A stretch of 64,000 nucleotides of DNA from Dromaius novaehollandiae (GCF_036370855.1 NC_088098.1:34599981-34663980), one strand, 5' to 3'; shown: positions 37,646 to 49,143, numbered from the stretch's first letter. Numbers and translations are program-made. The notes: generated by a model not told the origin, from the sequence alone.

Positions 37646-39415
37646 CATCTTATTTTTCTTTTGATATAATCCACAGTGTAGCTGGAAACAAGAAAGCCAT
37701 ATCAAGCTCCAAATCATAGAAGTCAGTTCTTAAAGATATCAACTTTCTTTTACGATCTGGGTGGCCTTCACCATGTCTGGGAAAACATGAACCCAGTGGC
37801 CCTGGTAATGCATCACCTGCTTTTTTCCAGACTGCTGTAATCAATTTGTCTTTATCCACCACATTACTAAAAGACACTATTAAAATTCATATCTGTGTGT
37901 TCTCCCCAGAGGGTAAACCATCAGAGATCTCCAGGGTTTTAGAGGTTTTGGTGGAGATGCAAAAGGCTTTAATTACATTTACAACAGGATCAAATTTCTT
38001 CTCTGCAATAATTTCAGATACATCCACCAGATTCCTGTAGGGCTATTTTGCACTCTGAAAACTTGATCAATCCCCAAGCCCACAAATTACAGCTTTTGTT
38101 TACATTTTCCTAGAACCTCAAAGCAAGAGAGTGTTGCCCTTAACTGGCATTCCCAGGCTTAAATAATGATGTTTGAGTTTTTTGCCTAAAGATTTATGAT
38201 GATCTCTCCATTAGACTGTGGAACAGTTCATTTGAAAAGCATAAGCATACATTAGGGCCTGCAGAATCTTCCTTGCTTTTAGGATAAGCTTTAAGATACT
38301 TGGTATCCTTTGAGAGCTGTATCTTGAAGTTATTCCTCAGGCAAAGCTGTTGAAACAGTTCTGCCCAAGGAACACAAGATAAGAACCAAGTAAAAACTTT
38401 AAGTTTTGCCCCAAGATACTCACTTCTTAAAATTAATCAAGAGAGACACAGAATTGTTTGATCTAGAGAGATGTATTTCACCGTTTTACTAAAATCCTTG
38501 GCACTATAGTGAAGGAAGGAGACTCCATTCTTCCTCCAGATGCCTCTCCCTGCAGAGCATGACCCCAGAGGAGAGAAGAACATCCGAAAGAATATGACTT
38601 TGGGCTAATGTTCTCCTGCGTGTATTTGAGGCATCTTCTCTCAAAGAAACACCTCAGGAAAGTAAGCAGCATTCCAGAAAAAAATAGAAATGCAAAACTG
38701 ATTGGAATTAATCCCAAGATGGGAACTGTTGTGAAGAACCTACTGGACTCTCAGAGCAGAGCTGCCAGTAACTCCACACCTGTGTGTGGCTACCCTTTTA
38801 CTACCTTCTGCTTGAGCACTGTGTCCCAGTGCATTGTTCTGGAAATCCATGAGAACCTTTGATCACTTCGTGTGAGAGACAAATCTTAGATTTCAAATGC
38901 TGTAAAACTTCTTCTTACAGGAACTGTTTATATAAATATGGTTTGGCTTCTCTAATATTCCATTTTAATAACTCTTTTTCATTACTTTTTGCAACATCAT
39001 ATTTCCTGCATCCAATACATACGTCTTTTCTATGTATATTGTTCTATTGCTTCCAGTGTGAACAGAAATGTACTTTCTACAACTGGAGCTGCTACTCATA
39101 AACACCGATATGTATAAACCCATTTTGCCTCATTCATACTGTTTTCCACACTCTCCTACTCTTGCTACTACTGTACTGATTCTGTATCTATAGCACTTAC
39201 TATCTAAAGTCTTAAAGAATTGCTAAATTTGAAGTAACCGTATGCATTGTTCTTTGAGCAGCTAATGAAGCCTGATCTTCTCTGTTAGTTATCCTCTATC
39301 CTGTATCAGTTATCCTCTAATTCCCTTTCTCCTTTTTGCTGCAAACAGTCCCACATTTGACTTCTCCTGCCAGGCAAAAAGAGGAGTTTTGCAGGAATCC
39401 TAGAACTTTGCATGC
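37646..39415. other. Intergenic DNA, weak coding-like patches on the minus strand
   Basis: Minus-strand open segments at 37650-37877, about 37910-38040 and 38478-38717 lie near each other in different frames. I could not match them to any protein, and the random expectation for such short ORFs is high, so no gene is called. Confidence 0.3.
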
Positions 39416-39426
39416 TCTGAATGGCC

Positions 39427-39488
39427 AGTCAGTCAATTGTACTGACTGACTAATAGGCTACTGTCAACTGACTAATAGGCTACTGTCA
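39427..39488. repeat. 22-bp tandem duplication joined to a short hairpin
   Basis: The 22-bp unit starting ACTGACTAATAGGC occurs twice without change (39445-39466 and 39467-39488). Just before it, AGTCAGT (39427-39433) and ACTGACT (39441-39447) are inverted complements around a 7-base loop, a layout typical of slipped replication at a hairpin. Confidence 0.9.
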
Positions 39489-39980
39489 AATTTAACACAT
39501 TACACCTGAATTCTGCCCAACATTCCCCCTGTTGGAGCAATCATTTAGATCGCTCTCATTTACTTGCAGGAGCCTAATTATTTTTGAGACCTCAGCTGTT
39601 CTTTCAAGTACAGTTGAAACTGATGGATTGTTCCTTTAGAAGAACAGGCTTAACACAGTTGTTGGTGGTGTGCCATCCATTTTACAGAACATACTAGGGG
39701 TTTCTTTTAAAAGTATACAACTCTGAGAAGCTTGTCCTCCCCACAGAGCAAAATAAATGACCAAATCATGACATCAAAAGCAAGTTGCCTTTCCCAGATA
39801 TCCCAGTGCTCAGCAGTCTTCCCCACAATGTCTCTGTGTTGAGACACCCCAAACCCTGCAAAATTAGTGGAGCCTTGCAGCTTGCCCTAAATGTTAACAT
39901 ATTGAGGTACTGATGCAAGAGAAATACTCTTTCTTGTCTTCAAAACTGAGATCACTTCAGCTGATCCTCTCTGCCGATTG

Positions 39981-39998
39981 CAGCAGCAGCAGCAGCAG
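39981..39998 (+). repeat. (CAG)6 trinucleotide repeat
   Basis: Six perfect CAG units in non-coding DNA. Confidence 0.9.
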
Positions 39999-40190
39999 AA
40001 TCCTGCAAAAAAAGATTGATGGTTGCTTGCGGATCAAAACCAGGACCAGTTCAAGTGTTTGGACCTAGTTTTCTCCGTTTCTTCTGTTTCCCTCTTTAGT
40101 CTACCTTTTCAAATTATGCAACCCTATACAACAAAACAAAATACACCGTATCAATATATTCAGCATTCAGATGGGAATTTGCAAAGATCT
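39999..40190. other. Intergenic DNA
   Basis: No supported feature; the open frame 40023-40325 runs into a repeat-like segment. Confidence 0.5.
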
Positions 40191-40320
40191 GGAGTACTCT
40201 GCATTCTGTCCAGCAAAGCACATAATCTCCTGCTTAATTTTAGGCATGTGGCTAACCCCACTGAAGAGAATGGAATTACCCACTCGACTGGGTCCTGGCC
40301 AAAGTACTTAGTCTGTGAAG
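40190..40320 (+). mobile_element. Probable sauropsid palindromic dispersed repeat
   Basis: 'cagcaaagcacataatctcc' then 'tgcttaattttaggcatgtg' then 'gctaaccccactgaagagaa' then 'tggaattacccac' then 'gggtcctggccaaagtactt' follows a family I remember as 'gcaaagcacttaagcatgtgcttaac...gtcccactgaagtcaatggga...tcaggcc'. It is diverged but the order of motifs is intact. Confidence 0.45.
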
Positions 40321-41965
40321 TATAGAGTTCTCCGTGAAGATAAACTGTCTTGGTTTGAGTGAGATAGACTGCTTGGAAATAGGAGAGTATTATATTCCAT
40401 GCAGCTCTGTTACTCCATCATTTAACTCTGCCAATTAATGCATGAATTTTACATCTACATTTTTTGACTTCACACAAAGTTCTTGCATTTGTGAGAGTGT
40501 TCAATCTGTCAGTCTAAGAATTCCAGATAAATTCATTTTGTTTTAAGGACGTGCACACTTGAAATAATCTAAAATTAAAATGTCTGTTGTCTAGATATTA
40601 GGGATCTTGCTCAACTCAATGAGAACATCTGTACTAGTGTTACTGGGCAAAGGTTACTTTATACTTTGTCAGAAAGCAAAATAAAGTTACTACTTGTTCA
40701 GCTCTAAGATGTATGCAGTACCATTTTAACCTTTTGTGGGTAGAAGCTGTTCTGTTATAAAATAGTAATGTAATTGTATGTGAAACTGCTATTTATATGT
40801 TTGTATTTAAAACATTGTAGGAGTTTAAATATTTGGCTTGAAAGAAAAAGAAGAAAATCAGTGAGAGTTTAGATTTTCTTTGAAATATGTATCTTTATAG
40901 ACCATACGTTTAAAGACTAGAGACACAAGAGGTATGTTGCATACATTCTACTGGTCCTTGTTTGGAGTGGCTTGCTTTTGGTCCGAAAAAGCAAGGATGG
41001 AAACAGGACCAAACTCAAGTAGTCATACACACCAAGGAAATTTCTTGCAAACACCATCTTTCCACAACAAAACATTTATTTTTTTCCCCATAAGTATGGA
41101 ATATCAACCCTTAGATGCTTAGAGTAAACAATATTCTGCCTGTATCTATTTTGTATTTCTGGTATCCACTTTAAACTATCAAGTAATGTAAAACTTTATT
41201 TCACAAGAGAGCTGAGAATCTCTAAGGTTATAGTTGTTAGACCTACTTAATCACGTGGAAACAGACCCTACAACTGCCATTGAACTACTGTACATCAAAA
41301 TGCTATACTGAAAAGCTGTTTTAGGTAATATTAAGGGGTTTCTAATGTGTTAAAGTGTAATTTTTCCTTCCATCAGGCCTGGTAGTTGGACTTGTGGCAC
41401 TAAGGTAGTCTAACTTTAAAAGTGCAAGAAAAAAGTGCATGAAAAACATCATCAGTAAAACCCAAGTATTTCCATGAGTGGGAAAAGTGAAACTTAGTTT
41501 TCTATGGATTATGCCTTATATACCCCTCTCAATACACCCTGCCAAAACACTTCCTTCTGTCTCCTATTCCTTTTTCCCCTCCATCAGTATCCCCCACTAA
41601 GACCACTTCAGCTATCATTGAGGCCAAAAGCAATTTAAATATTAAAATTTTGCATGAATGAAATGAATGTGTAGGTGATAGCTTGAAAGTACCAGTATGT
41701 GGTATAAAGGCATTTATTAATACTTGTTTGGGATGATGTGAATTTCTGCTGGTGAATAGCCTAGTCTTCCCAAGCTCATGCCAGTAAAAATGGATAATTT
41801 TGACTGAATAGGAACTAAAAGTTTTATCTGTTTATCACTATGCTTATATTGCGTACATCACAGCAAGCAGTATCTAAGTATTTAAACATAGAAATAACAA
41901 CTTTGATTTTTCTGAGCAGCTGTTTATCTATTACTGTTAGCGTGTGTGAATGCAAAAATGTAACA
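40321..41965. other. AT-rich intergenic DNA, nothing recognised
   Basis: No supported gene, RNA or element. Confidence 0.6.
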
Positions 41966-41969
41966 ACAT

Positions 41970-42135
41970 CCTTGCTGCTTCAAACCAAAGGTCCATCTAG
42001 CCAAGCAACTTGTCCACAATAGTGGCTAATAGGGGCTAATATCTAGGGAAGAGTATGAGAGCAGGGCAAGCATTTAGTGATACATCTCAGCTTCCAGTGG
42101 TTTGCGGCGCAGGGAGTTCCTGAGCCGGAGCTATA
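41970..42135 (+). mobile_element. Ancient dispersed repeat of the 'aaaggtccatctagcc' type
   Basis: 'caaaccaaaggtccatctag' then 'ccaagcaacttgtccacaat' then 'agtggctaataggggctaat' then 'agagtatgagagcagggcaa' then 'gtgatacatctcagcttcca'. This matches in order a repeat I recall from reptile and bird DNA ('aaaggtccatctagcccagtatcctgt...acagtggccaatgccagatg...aacagggcaagca...tgatccatc'). Family assignment (LINE 3' end or other) is uncertain. Confidence 0.55.
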
Positions 42136-42392
42136 CCCTTACTCTGCGTAGGCCTTCTTGAGAGAGAACTTAGTCAAAGATGCAAGTTTTTCATTACTTC
42201 CAATATAACTAAGATGGGGACTTTCTTGTAAGAGTGAACTTTCTGTTCTATGTATTTTCTGCCATTTTCCTAAGAAACTTGCTTTCATGTCCCTCCCCCT
42301 GTAGCTGATTAACAGTCTCATAGTTCTAGCAGAACACAGCTGTCCAAAGAGAAGACACCACCAAGGGACAGGTAATCTGTCAGATGATAAGG

Positions 42393-42414
42393 ATCAGTGC
42401 TGTGGAGCACTGAT
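42393..42414. repeat. Perfect 9-bp stem hairpin
   Basis: ATCAGTGCT and AGCACTGAT flank a GTGG loop. Short; function unknown. Confidence 0.85.
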
Positions 42415-43580
42415 AGACCACTATTCATGGACAGAAAGTCAGTTATGTTTTGTGTCTTAATTTTTGATTAAGCGGAGCTTTCTCAGTGCCTGGGATTTAG
42501 CTGTAAGCAATAACTAGTCCTGTCAATCATGAGCAAACAGAGAACTAAGAACTCAGGCTGATAGAAAGGGTTGAAATCTTCTGTTAAGCTCAGATACCAT
42601 TTCAGTTCTTTTCTTCTACTGGAGTGATTTTGGTGTATGAAGTGACCCCAAGGTTCTGGACTAAGTTAAAACCTGGGGACAGAGGCCTTCTGTAGAGCAG
42701 AATGTCGCATGTATGGAAATTCTTTCAGATGCTTCCCTCTTTCCACCAGAATCACCTTAGAACAGCTTGGGTTCAGTTTCTGCCAGTTGTTTTATGCAGA
42801 GATCTGGATTATAGTGTGGTATCAAGGCATCTGGGAGATTCTGCTGTTTACATTGGATGAAGAGAAATATAGAGCTGGACAGGCTTTGTGAACTGCTAGT
42901 GTTTCAACTCCTTACTTCTTACCAGCTCTTGTAGATTGACAGATCAGGCAAAAACTAAGCCTTGAAAGACTCCTCAGGTGAGGGGGAGGAAATGAAGGTG
43001 GCACTGGACTTTATAGTTCCCTAGGTTTGGTCTGAAGGGAAGGGCCTGACTCATTTTGGAGCAATCATATTTGCTACTTTCGCCTTTTAGAAACCAGTTA
43101 GGGCTGCCAGGTGATCCATAATATAAAAAGTCCAGTAGGGTAGATGTTAAAAGTTAACTTCCTTTGCCATTGATCTGAGGAACACTATCCACAATATCAA
43201 GAGTTAATTATGCAGAGCACTTCATTCCATGAAGATCCTGGACAAGATGATTTTTTGCAAAAGCCTTGCTGTGAAAGATTTCTTGAAAGCCAGCCCTGGA
43301 GGTAGTCCAGGAGGGCAGTCTGATCAGAAAAGCAAACCTGAAGGAGGAAGAATTAAGAAGGATGTAACTGGTGCACCCTCTCATGCCCTTTCCACCCATA
43401 CATTTGAGCCCTTACAGAATCACTGCTGCTGTGAAGAAAAAAGTAAGGAAATAATAATAAGGAAAAAAAATAACTGCTTTTTCTTTGGGAAGCTCTGGAG
43501 TTTTTAGTGACATTTGCTTTTGAAAGCAAAGGAGTGGTGCTGTAAGGACAGACTACAAAGTTTGGTCTAATAAATGTGAA
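42415..43580. other. Intergenic DNA, nothing recognised
   Basis: Non-coding sequence without a supported feature. Confidence 0.55.
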
Positions 43581-43584
43581 TGGA

Positions 43585-43690
43585 TATACAGGGCTTGATT
43601 GTTCTTTCACACCAATGAAACTCTTTGGACTGAAATCAGGCACACTAATTACACAATATAATTCTGTAAACGATTTGTAACTCTGGAGTG
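43585..43690 (+). mobile_element. Possible sauropsid dispersed repeat fragment
   Basis: 'cagggcttgattgttctttc' then 'acaccaatgaaactctttgg' then 'actgaaatcaggcacactaa' recalls 'cagggcctgattctgctctcactcacaccagtgtaaa...'. Diverged; family unknown. Confidence 0.3.
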
Positions 43691-44290
43691 GCTGAACTGG
43701 AATATAACCTAAGGCACAATGTGTATGTGCACCCTGGTCCCTGAGGCATGTGTTAATAGTAACACAGCTTGTCATCGTGTGTTTTTAAAATTTTAAATCT
43801 AAATAAAATATAACATTGCATGTAATATGTACTTTAAATAGCAGATGTGTAATAAACATCTCTATTTATGACAGACTTAGGCAACGAAACATAATGAGGT
43901 GTGGTTCTGGTACAAATTTTGCTTCAGGTTTACTTTGTGCTTTTAACCACCCCAGTTAATTACACAACTAAGATCATGCTCTGGAGAGTTTTAATTTTCT
44001 TGTGATTATATAATGAACTCTTACTAATATCATTATTCAAAAACAAATAAATAAAAGGGGAGGAATATTTTCAGATAGAACTTTAACTAGGAAGATCTGT
44101 TTGAACATCTTTTTACTATTTTGAGTTAAAACTAAAAATATTTTAAAATGTTTCTTTGCCTTAGGTAATCATACAGCTCTTTGCAGTGTTACACTACTCT
44201 CTCTCATATATATGATTTTTGAATGACTGCCATTACCCTAGTTTTTGTAGGCCAGAAATATCTTCATCTTCATAATGCACCTTGAAGATA
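43691..44290. other. AT-rich intergenic DNA
   Basis: No supported feature. Confidence 0.6.
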
Positions 44291-44299
44291 GGGAGTACT

Positions 44300-44475
44300 T
44301 CCATCTGCTTTTTCCTGACAGGACACAGACTTTTCATTCCTGCTCTGCTCAGTGGGAGGTAGGCAACTAAGCACCTCCAAGGATCTGGTGTATGTGGTTT
44401 CCCCAAGGTCATACAGGAACCCTTTGTCATGGGAAAGGAGGATTCTGTTTCCTGAGCTCCAGACTGGTGCTATAA
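44300..44475 (-). mobile_element. MIR-like/CORE-SINE remnant
   Basis: 'gggaggtaggcaactaagca' then 'cctccaaggatctggtgtat' then 'gtttccccaaggtcatacag' then 'gaaccctttgtcatgggaaa' then 'ctgtttcctgagctccagac' follows a reptile SINE I remember as 'ttaggcacctaaatacctttgaggatctggg...cttgcccaaggtcacacaggaagtctgtggcagagc'. Confidence 0.5.
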
Positions 44476-44839
44476 ACCCTGGACCCTCCTTTGTAGTCTA
44501 TATATGCACATGGGGAAGACGAACAAAAACTAATCTAATTATCAAAGAAACTGAACCGTTTGGAAACATGATGACTGTACAGTGTGTAGGAAACAGGTGC
44601 TCACCCTATAGACTGCAGGCTTTTGTGGCAGACGGGACGATTTATCAGGCCCGCAGCCTGTTCCCAGCAGCCTCCTTTCCTGGGTACAGCTCTGGAGTGT
44701 GTAAGGAATGGGCTGTGTGTCAGATGAAATGTTCTGGCAGCAGCAGCAGCAGCTCCCACCCAGCCCCAGCCTTTCCTGATGGCTGCTTGGCTGCTCTCCC
44801 ATCACATGATGGTTACATGTCTGGGATGTGACAGGCAAA

Positions 44840-45180
44840 TGACCCCTGGGCAAAATGGCGGCTGGGAGCAGCTGCCATTGCCGGAAGAGTTTATCCAGCT
44901 TGCAGCCAGCTCTCCTCCCTGTTCCCAAGCCGCCCTGAGGAAAGAATGAAGGTCGTGAGTGAGGAGCGGGCCGAATGATTTTGCTTCTGCGGCAGCAGCT
45001 CGCTCCTGGTGGCCCCGTTCCCTGGGGCAGCCCAGGAGCAGGGAGCGACTTACCTGCGCACACGCACAGCGCAGCCAGTACTTCCAGGGTGCCTCAGTGT
45101 ATTGCTCATGCACAGCTGGGTTCACGAAAGTGGAGAGTTGCTGTAGCAAATAACGCTGTGTTCCCACTGGAGTAAGTTAT
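44840..45180 (+). promoter_or_regulatory. Candidate promoter and first exon of a non-coding RNA
   Basis: A GC-richer 340-bp block carries AAAATGGCGGC (44852-44862), a perfect YY1 motif in the orientation typical of sites just downstream of transcription starts, followed by an ETS-type CCGGAAG (44881-44887). Possible splice donors follow at GTGAGT (44955-44960) and GTAAGT (45172-45177). No meaningful open frame fits, so a non-coding transcript starting about 10 kb upstream of HMGA2 on the same strand is the simplest reading. Transcription itself is inferred. Confidence 0.45.
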
Positions 45181-46500
45181 GCAGCTTGCCCAGCTGGATA
45201 GGCAGGGCAAGAGTAGGCATCTCTTGATCTATGAGGAGTTTTGATTAGAGTGATTACACGTAGCAACATATGCTATGCCATTAGAAAAGATGGGTGTAAG
45301 TAAGATACCAGACCTAGATTTTCAGCTGCTATAAATTGTCATTGCTTCACTGGACAGCCTGTATCTTTCCATTCCATACTGGTTTCTTCTCCTTCCCTCA
45401 GGGTTTGTTTTGTTGACAACTGTGTTTCGTTCAAGCCATATTACAGTGGTTTTAGGACTTGAGCAGGCAACAAAAGATCTTAAGGATCTTAGTTTTAATG
45501 CACACTTACAAAATGTCCATTAATTTGAGTGGGAATGCTGATTTTAACACCTTTTGGAAAATGTGCTAAGAATTTACTGTAATGTAAATAATTTACTGCA
45601 CACTTTGTGAAAGTAAGTATAGTGGAAAATTATATTTAGCCACTAATTTCTGAACTGAAACAGCAATATACTTCTGCGGTGTAATATATTTTCCAGTCAT
45701 GCGCTGAAGAGAAGCATTTTTTTCAGCTGAGCTCACCTAAAGTTCAAAAGATAAATATATCACAATGACAAATTGCAAAATGCTATTCATACATTTAGGT
45801 AAAAATCGTTCCCTCATTTGTTTGTATTTCACATAAACTATATTACTGTTATTTCCAAAGAAAATACGGTACAAAATAATGCTGATTAAAAAATACAAGT
45901 ATTGTTAATAGACGAGAGCATAAAGTTATCTTAGCTTGGGGGAAAAATTATAGAAACTGAATACACTTTTTGGGGGCGAAATTCATTCCAGCACAAAAGG
46001 ATATCCACACAGCCCTCTGATCTGCCTAATCCCTGACTCAGTGCTCTACAAGGTGGGTCGTGAGTGGATAGTTAGTGCAGGAGGTTCTGCATCTGTTCTG
46101 TTCTGGGAGTTTGAGAACTCCTCTGCAAGGGAAACCTACAACACTGCAAGAAGTAGTGTGAATTTATAGCACTTGCAGACAATCTTAGGACAAGGAGAAG
46201 TTAAAAGAAAGTTGGGAGCAAATTTGCCATGCATTTGTGACTCCATACCTGCAGTTGTGAGGGGACACAGCCTGCTGTGAGTGTGAACTAGTTTATCTGA
46301 TGTGGTGTGAGCTAACTCACAGTTGCTGTCCACAAAAACTGTCCATATAGAGAATGAAGATGCAATAGATTGAATCCTGTCAGTTTACCATTTAAATGCA
46401 TCCTCTGTGTGTGGAGCCACAGGAAGGGGTCAGAGGAGACCACTGGAGCAGGGCTACTGATTTCATTTCGTCCTGTCAATGGAGAGGCGATTCTCAATTA
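45181..46500. other. Intergenic DNA, nothing recognised
   Basis: No supported gene or element. Confidence 0.6.
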
Positions 46501-46505
46501 TATCT

Positions 46506-46575
46506 TCATAAGCTTTATCCATACATTATGACAATGTGGGTAAAGCTTTTAGCTTAGTTTGGGTAGAGCTTATGA
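46506..46575. repeat. 70-bp nested inverted repeat
   Basis: TCATAAGCT (46506-46514) and AGCTTATGA (46567-46575) are exact complements, and the overlapping inner AGCTTTATCC pairs with GGGTAAAGCT near 46538 with one mismatch. Two alternative stems can form. It could be a MITE remnant. Confidence 0.75.
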
Positions 46576-47096
46576 TGTATTGAATGAAGCATCAAATCCT
46601 GCTTGTACCCAGGATGCCTAACGTGGCCTACATGTGTACATTCTCTGTATGGTCTTTACCAGGTAATAAGCTCTTTGTGTAATGAATAAGGACTTTCAGC
46701 TGCTGCCTTAGTTTCATCTTCATATAGCTTTCAATTGACTAACACATTTTATGATTCTGAATGAGACTGAAGGATCTACATTTAGAATGCAAGTAAAAAG
46801 GAAGAAATGTGACAACAATAAATCTGATCTGAAATAATTATATAGCAATAAAAGGTGAATTAATCATTTTATTGGTAGAATATATATAGTACAGTAACAT
46901 GCTGGAATCAAAAGTATTATTTACCACACATACAAGGTAAAGCACTGGAGGTCTATAATTTCACTGCTCACTATTTTTCCTGCTTTTATGTTATCAGTTT
47001 AGAAATCACTTATGGAATTAATATACCCCGATTTCTTTTTCCAAACAATTATATGCACCCTACCTCCCTTCCAAGACATATGCGCTCGCGCTCATG

Positions 47097-47100
<4 letters not shown>
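46576..47100. other. AT-rich intergenic DNA
   Basis: No supported feature. Confidence 0.6.

Positions 47101-47104
<4 letters not shown>

Positions 47105-47146
<42 letters not shown>
47105..47146 (+). repeat. (CA)21 dinucleotide microsatellite
   Basis: Twenty-one uninterrupted CA units preceded by an irregular CTCGCG/CTCTCT stretch. Likely length-polymorphic. Confidence 0.98.
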
Positions 47147-47148
<2 letters not shown>

Positions 47149-48760
47149 GGATTCTATAACAACAGGACCATTATAGAAAATGATCTAAAACATGTGGACT
47201 GCAGCCAATATTTAGATATGGTGTAGTAAATTCTGGAAGGTATAAAAAGGAAATAACTGAACTCATTGCAGAGAAAAATGAGCCAGTCTTAAGTACTTTT
47301 AATCACAGAGTTTCATATAAAAACATATGCAAGATACTGTGCCTAATATTGAAGGAGAAGGGGGCTGAGGGAGAGAAGAAATCCTGTTCCACTGGGCTTT
47401 GGGGTGGGACTTTTTACCATTCTTTCAAGAACCTTTCAAAAGATTAAGGCAATGCATTTAAGCAAATGTATAAATATGCTCCCCAAGTGTCAGGCTTCTT
47501 GTGTGACAACTGGGAACTTGGTCATGCATCCCCACAGTTCAGTGGGGTAGTTGGTGCGTTGCTCCTCCTCCTTTCTAGGGTTGCTGTGCCATCTGCTTTG
47601 CAGGCAGCTCAATTACTCTGCCCATTCCCTCACTTTGTCCAAAGGGATCCTAGCAGGAGAGAAACAGCCATCACAGCAGAAACAGAGATGAAGGAAGAGC
47701 CAGCCAGTTCCTTTTCCCTTTCTGGAAATTCCCAGCTGTATCCAGGTTTCTGCCAAATCTTTTTTTTTTTTTGCTCAACATCCCAGCACCCTGAGCTGAG
47801 CTCTACAGCTTACTCTAACAGCTGGTAAGCTGTGGACAGTGTCTCTTCTGTGCTTACCTCTTTGCCATTTCCCTGGGCAGGTATGTTGAACCTCTGTAGA
47901 TAATTACAGGCATGTGCAGTTGCTCAGCAATCTGCATATAGCAATGTTATGTATATCCATAAAAATGCCATGCATGAAATGAAACCTGACTGTGATTAAT
48001 CAAGGGCTTCAGTGAGCTAGTCTTTCACTGAGGTTTTTCTCGAGCCTGGGCTTCAGCATTTTCACACCTCCAAATTCTACGCACTTTAAAAAATCTGATT
48101 ACTAATATCTGTCAGATCGGTATTGTGCAGAACTAGAACAAATCCAAAACAACACTTCCTTGTTTTAGTTCATGTTGGTCATAGACGAGGGAGAAGGATA
48201 GAGATGGGCTGTTAGAACTATTAATTTTGCTCAGTGTAGGGGGAAACCCATGCATTCCACCAGCCTGTTTCATAACTGCTTCCTAAAGCATATGGAAACA
48301 AGTGGGACTGATTCAGCCACTTCTACTCATTTAGAATAGGACTTTACTCCATTAGAAATCAGCTTGACTTTTCATGGTGCTGCTCTGCATAAATAAGGCT
48401 TTATTTGTTGACATAAAAAGTTAAAAAACAAAATTGCTCTTGAACGAGACTCTTCAGCCATAAACCAAAGAGCTAGATCTTCATTAAAGAAATGAAAAAC
48501 AGAAACAAATGACCATGTTTCTATGAGTGATAGCACAGTTTTGAATTAATGAATGTATGAATCAATGGAAAGCCACTGCCAGACAATCACCTCTTTCTCC
48601 GCACACATATGTAGGTCCAGAGCTAGTGAGAACTAATGGGCAGAGGCAGTCCTTAGGAGGTGGCAGGAATACCAGTCCGTTGAGATGAAATCACCTGAAC
48701 ATTTCATACAGAACATACCTTCTCTCTGGATGGTAAGGACTGCAAGAAAAATCTCATTAT
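47147..48760. other. Intergenic DNA, nothing recognised
   Basis: Contains an open frame at 47466-47828 (+) with no recognised domain and a T run at about 47760-47772. No supported gene. Confidence 0.55.
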
Positions 48761-48794
48761 TGAGGTGAAGCCGAAGTTGTTGAGGTGAAGCCAA
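48761..48794. repeat. Short 20-bp period tandem repeat
   Basis: TGAGGTGAAGCC occurs at 48761 and again at 48781, directly left of the large palindrome. Confidence 0.7.
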
Positions 48795-48833
48795 ACCATG
48801 TTTTGGCCCACAAGGTGGCTATATTGCATTTTT

Positions 48834-49143
48834 AAGCTGTTTATAGATTGGGGAATTTCTACTAAAATAATCTCACATGGGCTGATTCCACTGCAGCTGC
48901 ATCAGTGTTAGCAACAATGGGAGCCTTAGTATAGACAGCTTTAGGCTCCAGCAGCCGTTTTCAACACTGTATCAGTTAACCCTGCGCTGAGGAGGGTTAA
49001 TTGACACAGTGCTGCAAACAGCTGATGAGATGAAAACTGTTGTATTATGGCTCCCAGCATCCCTAACAAGTGTGCAGCTGCATTCATATTAGCAATGGTG
49101 GGAATTTGGAGGAGGGAGGAAAATTCCCTAGTGCAGACAAGGT
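48834..49143. mobile_element. ~310-bp near-symmetric palindrome, MITE-like DNA transposon remnant
   Basis: Inner arms 48957-48983 and 48993-49019 pair at 23 of 27 positions around the 9-base loop GCGCTGAGG (48984-48992). Outer arms 48892-48925 (TGCAGCTGCATCAGTG... to GGGAGCC) and 49049-49082 (GGCTCCC... to GTGCAGCTGCA) pair on the same axis. The symmetry, with more mismatches, continues to about 48834 on the left and to 'gtgcagacaagg' (ending 49142) on the right. All arm pairs share a centre at 48987-48988. A full-length fold-back of this size without a coding region is the hallmark of a MITE; 'tagtgcagacaagg' looks like its terminal repeat. The autonomous family is unknown to me. Confidence 0.7.

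Noticed and set aside
47105..47146. CA repeat or other tandem tracts as a CRISPR array
   Set aside because: Simple dinucleotide repeat in vertebrate DNA; no spaced repeat-spacer structure anywhere in the window.
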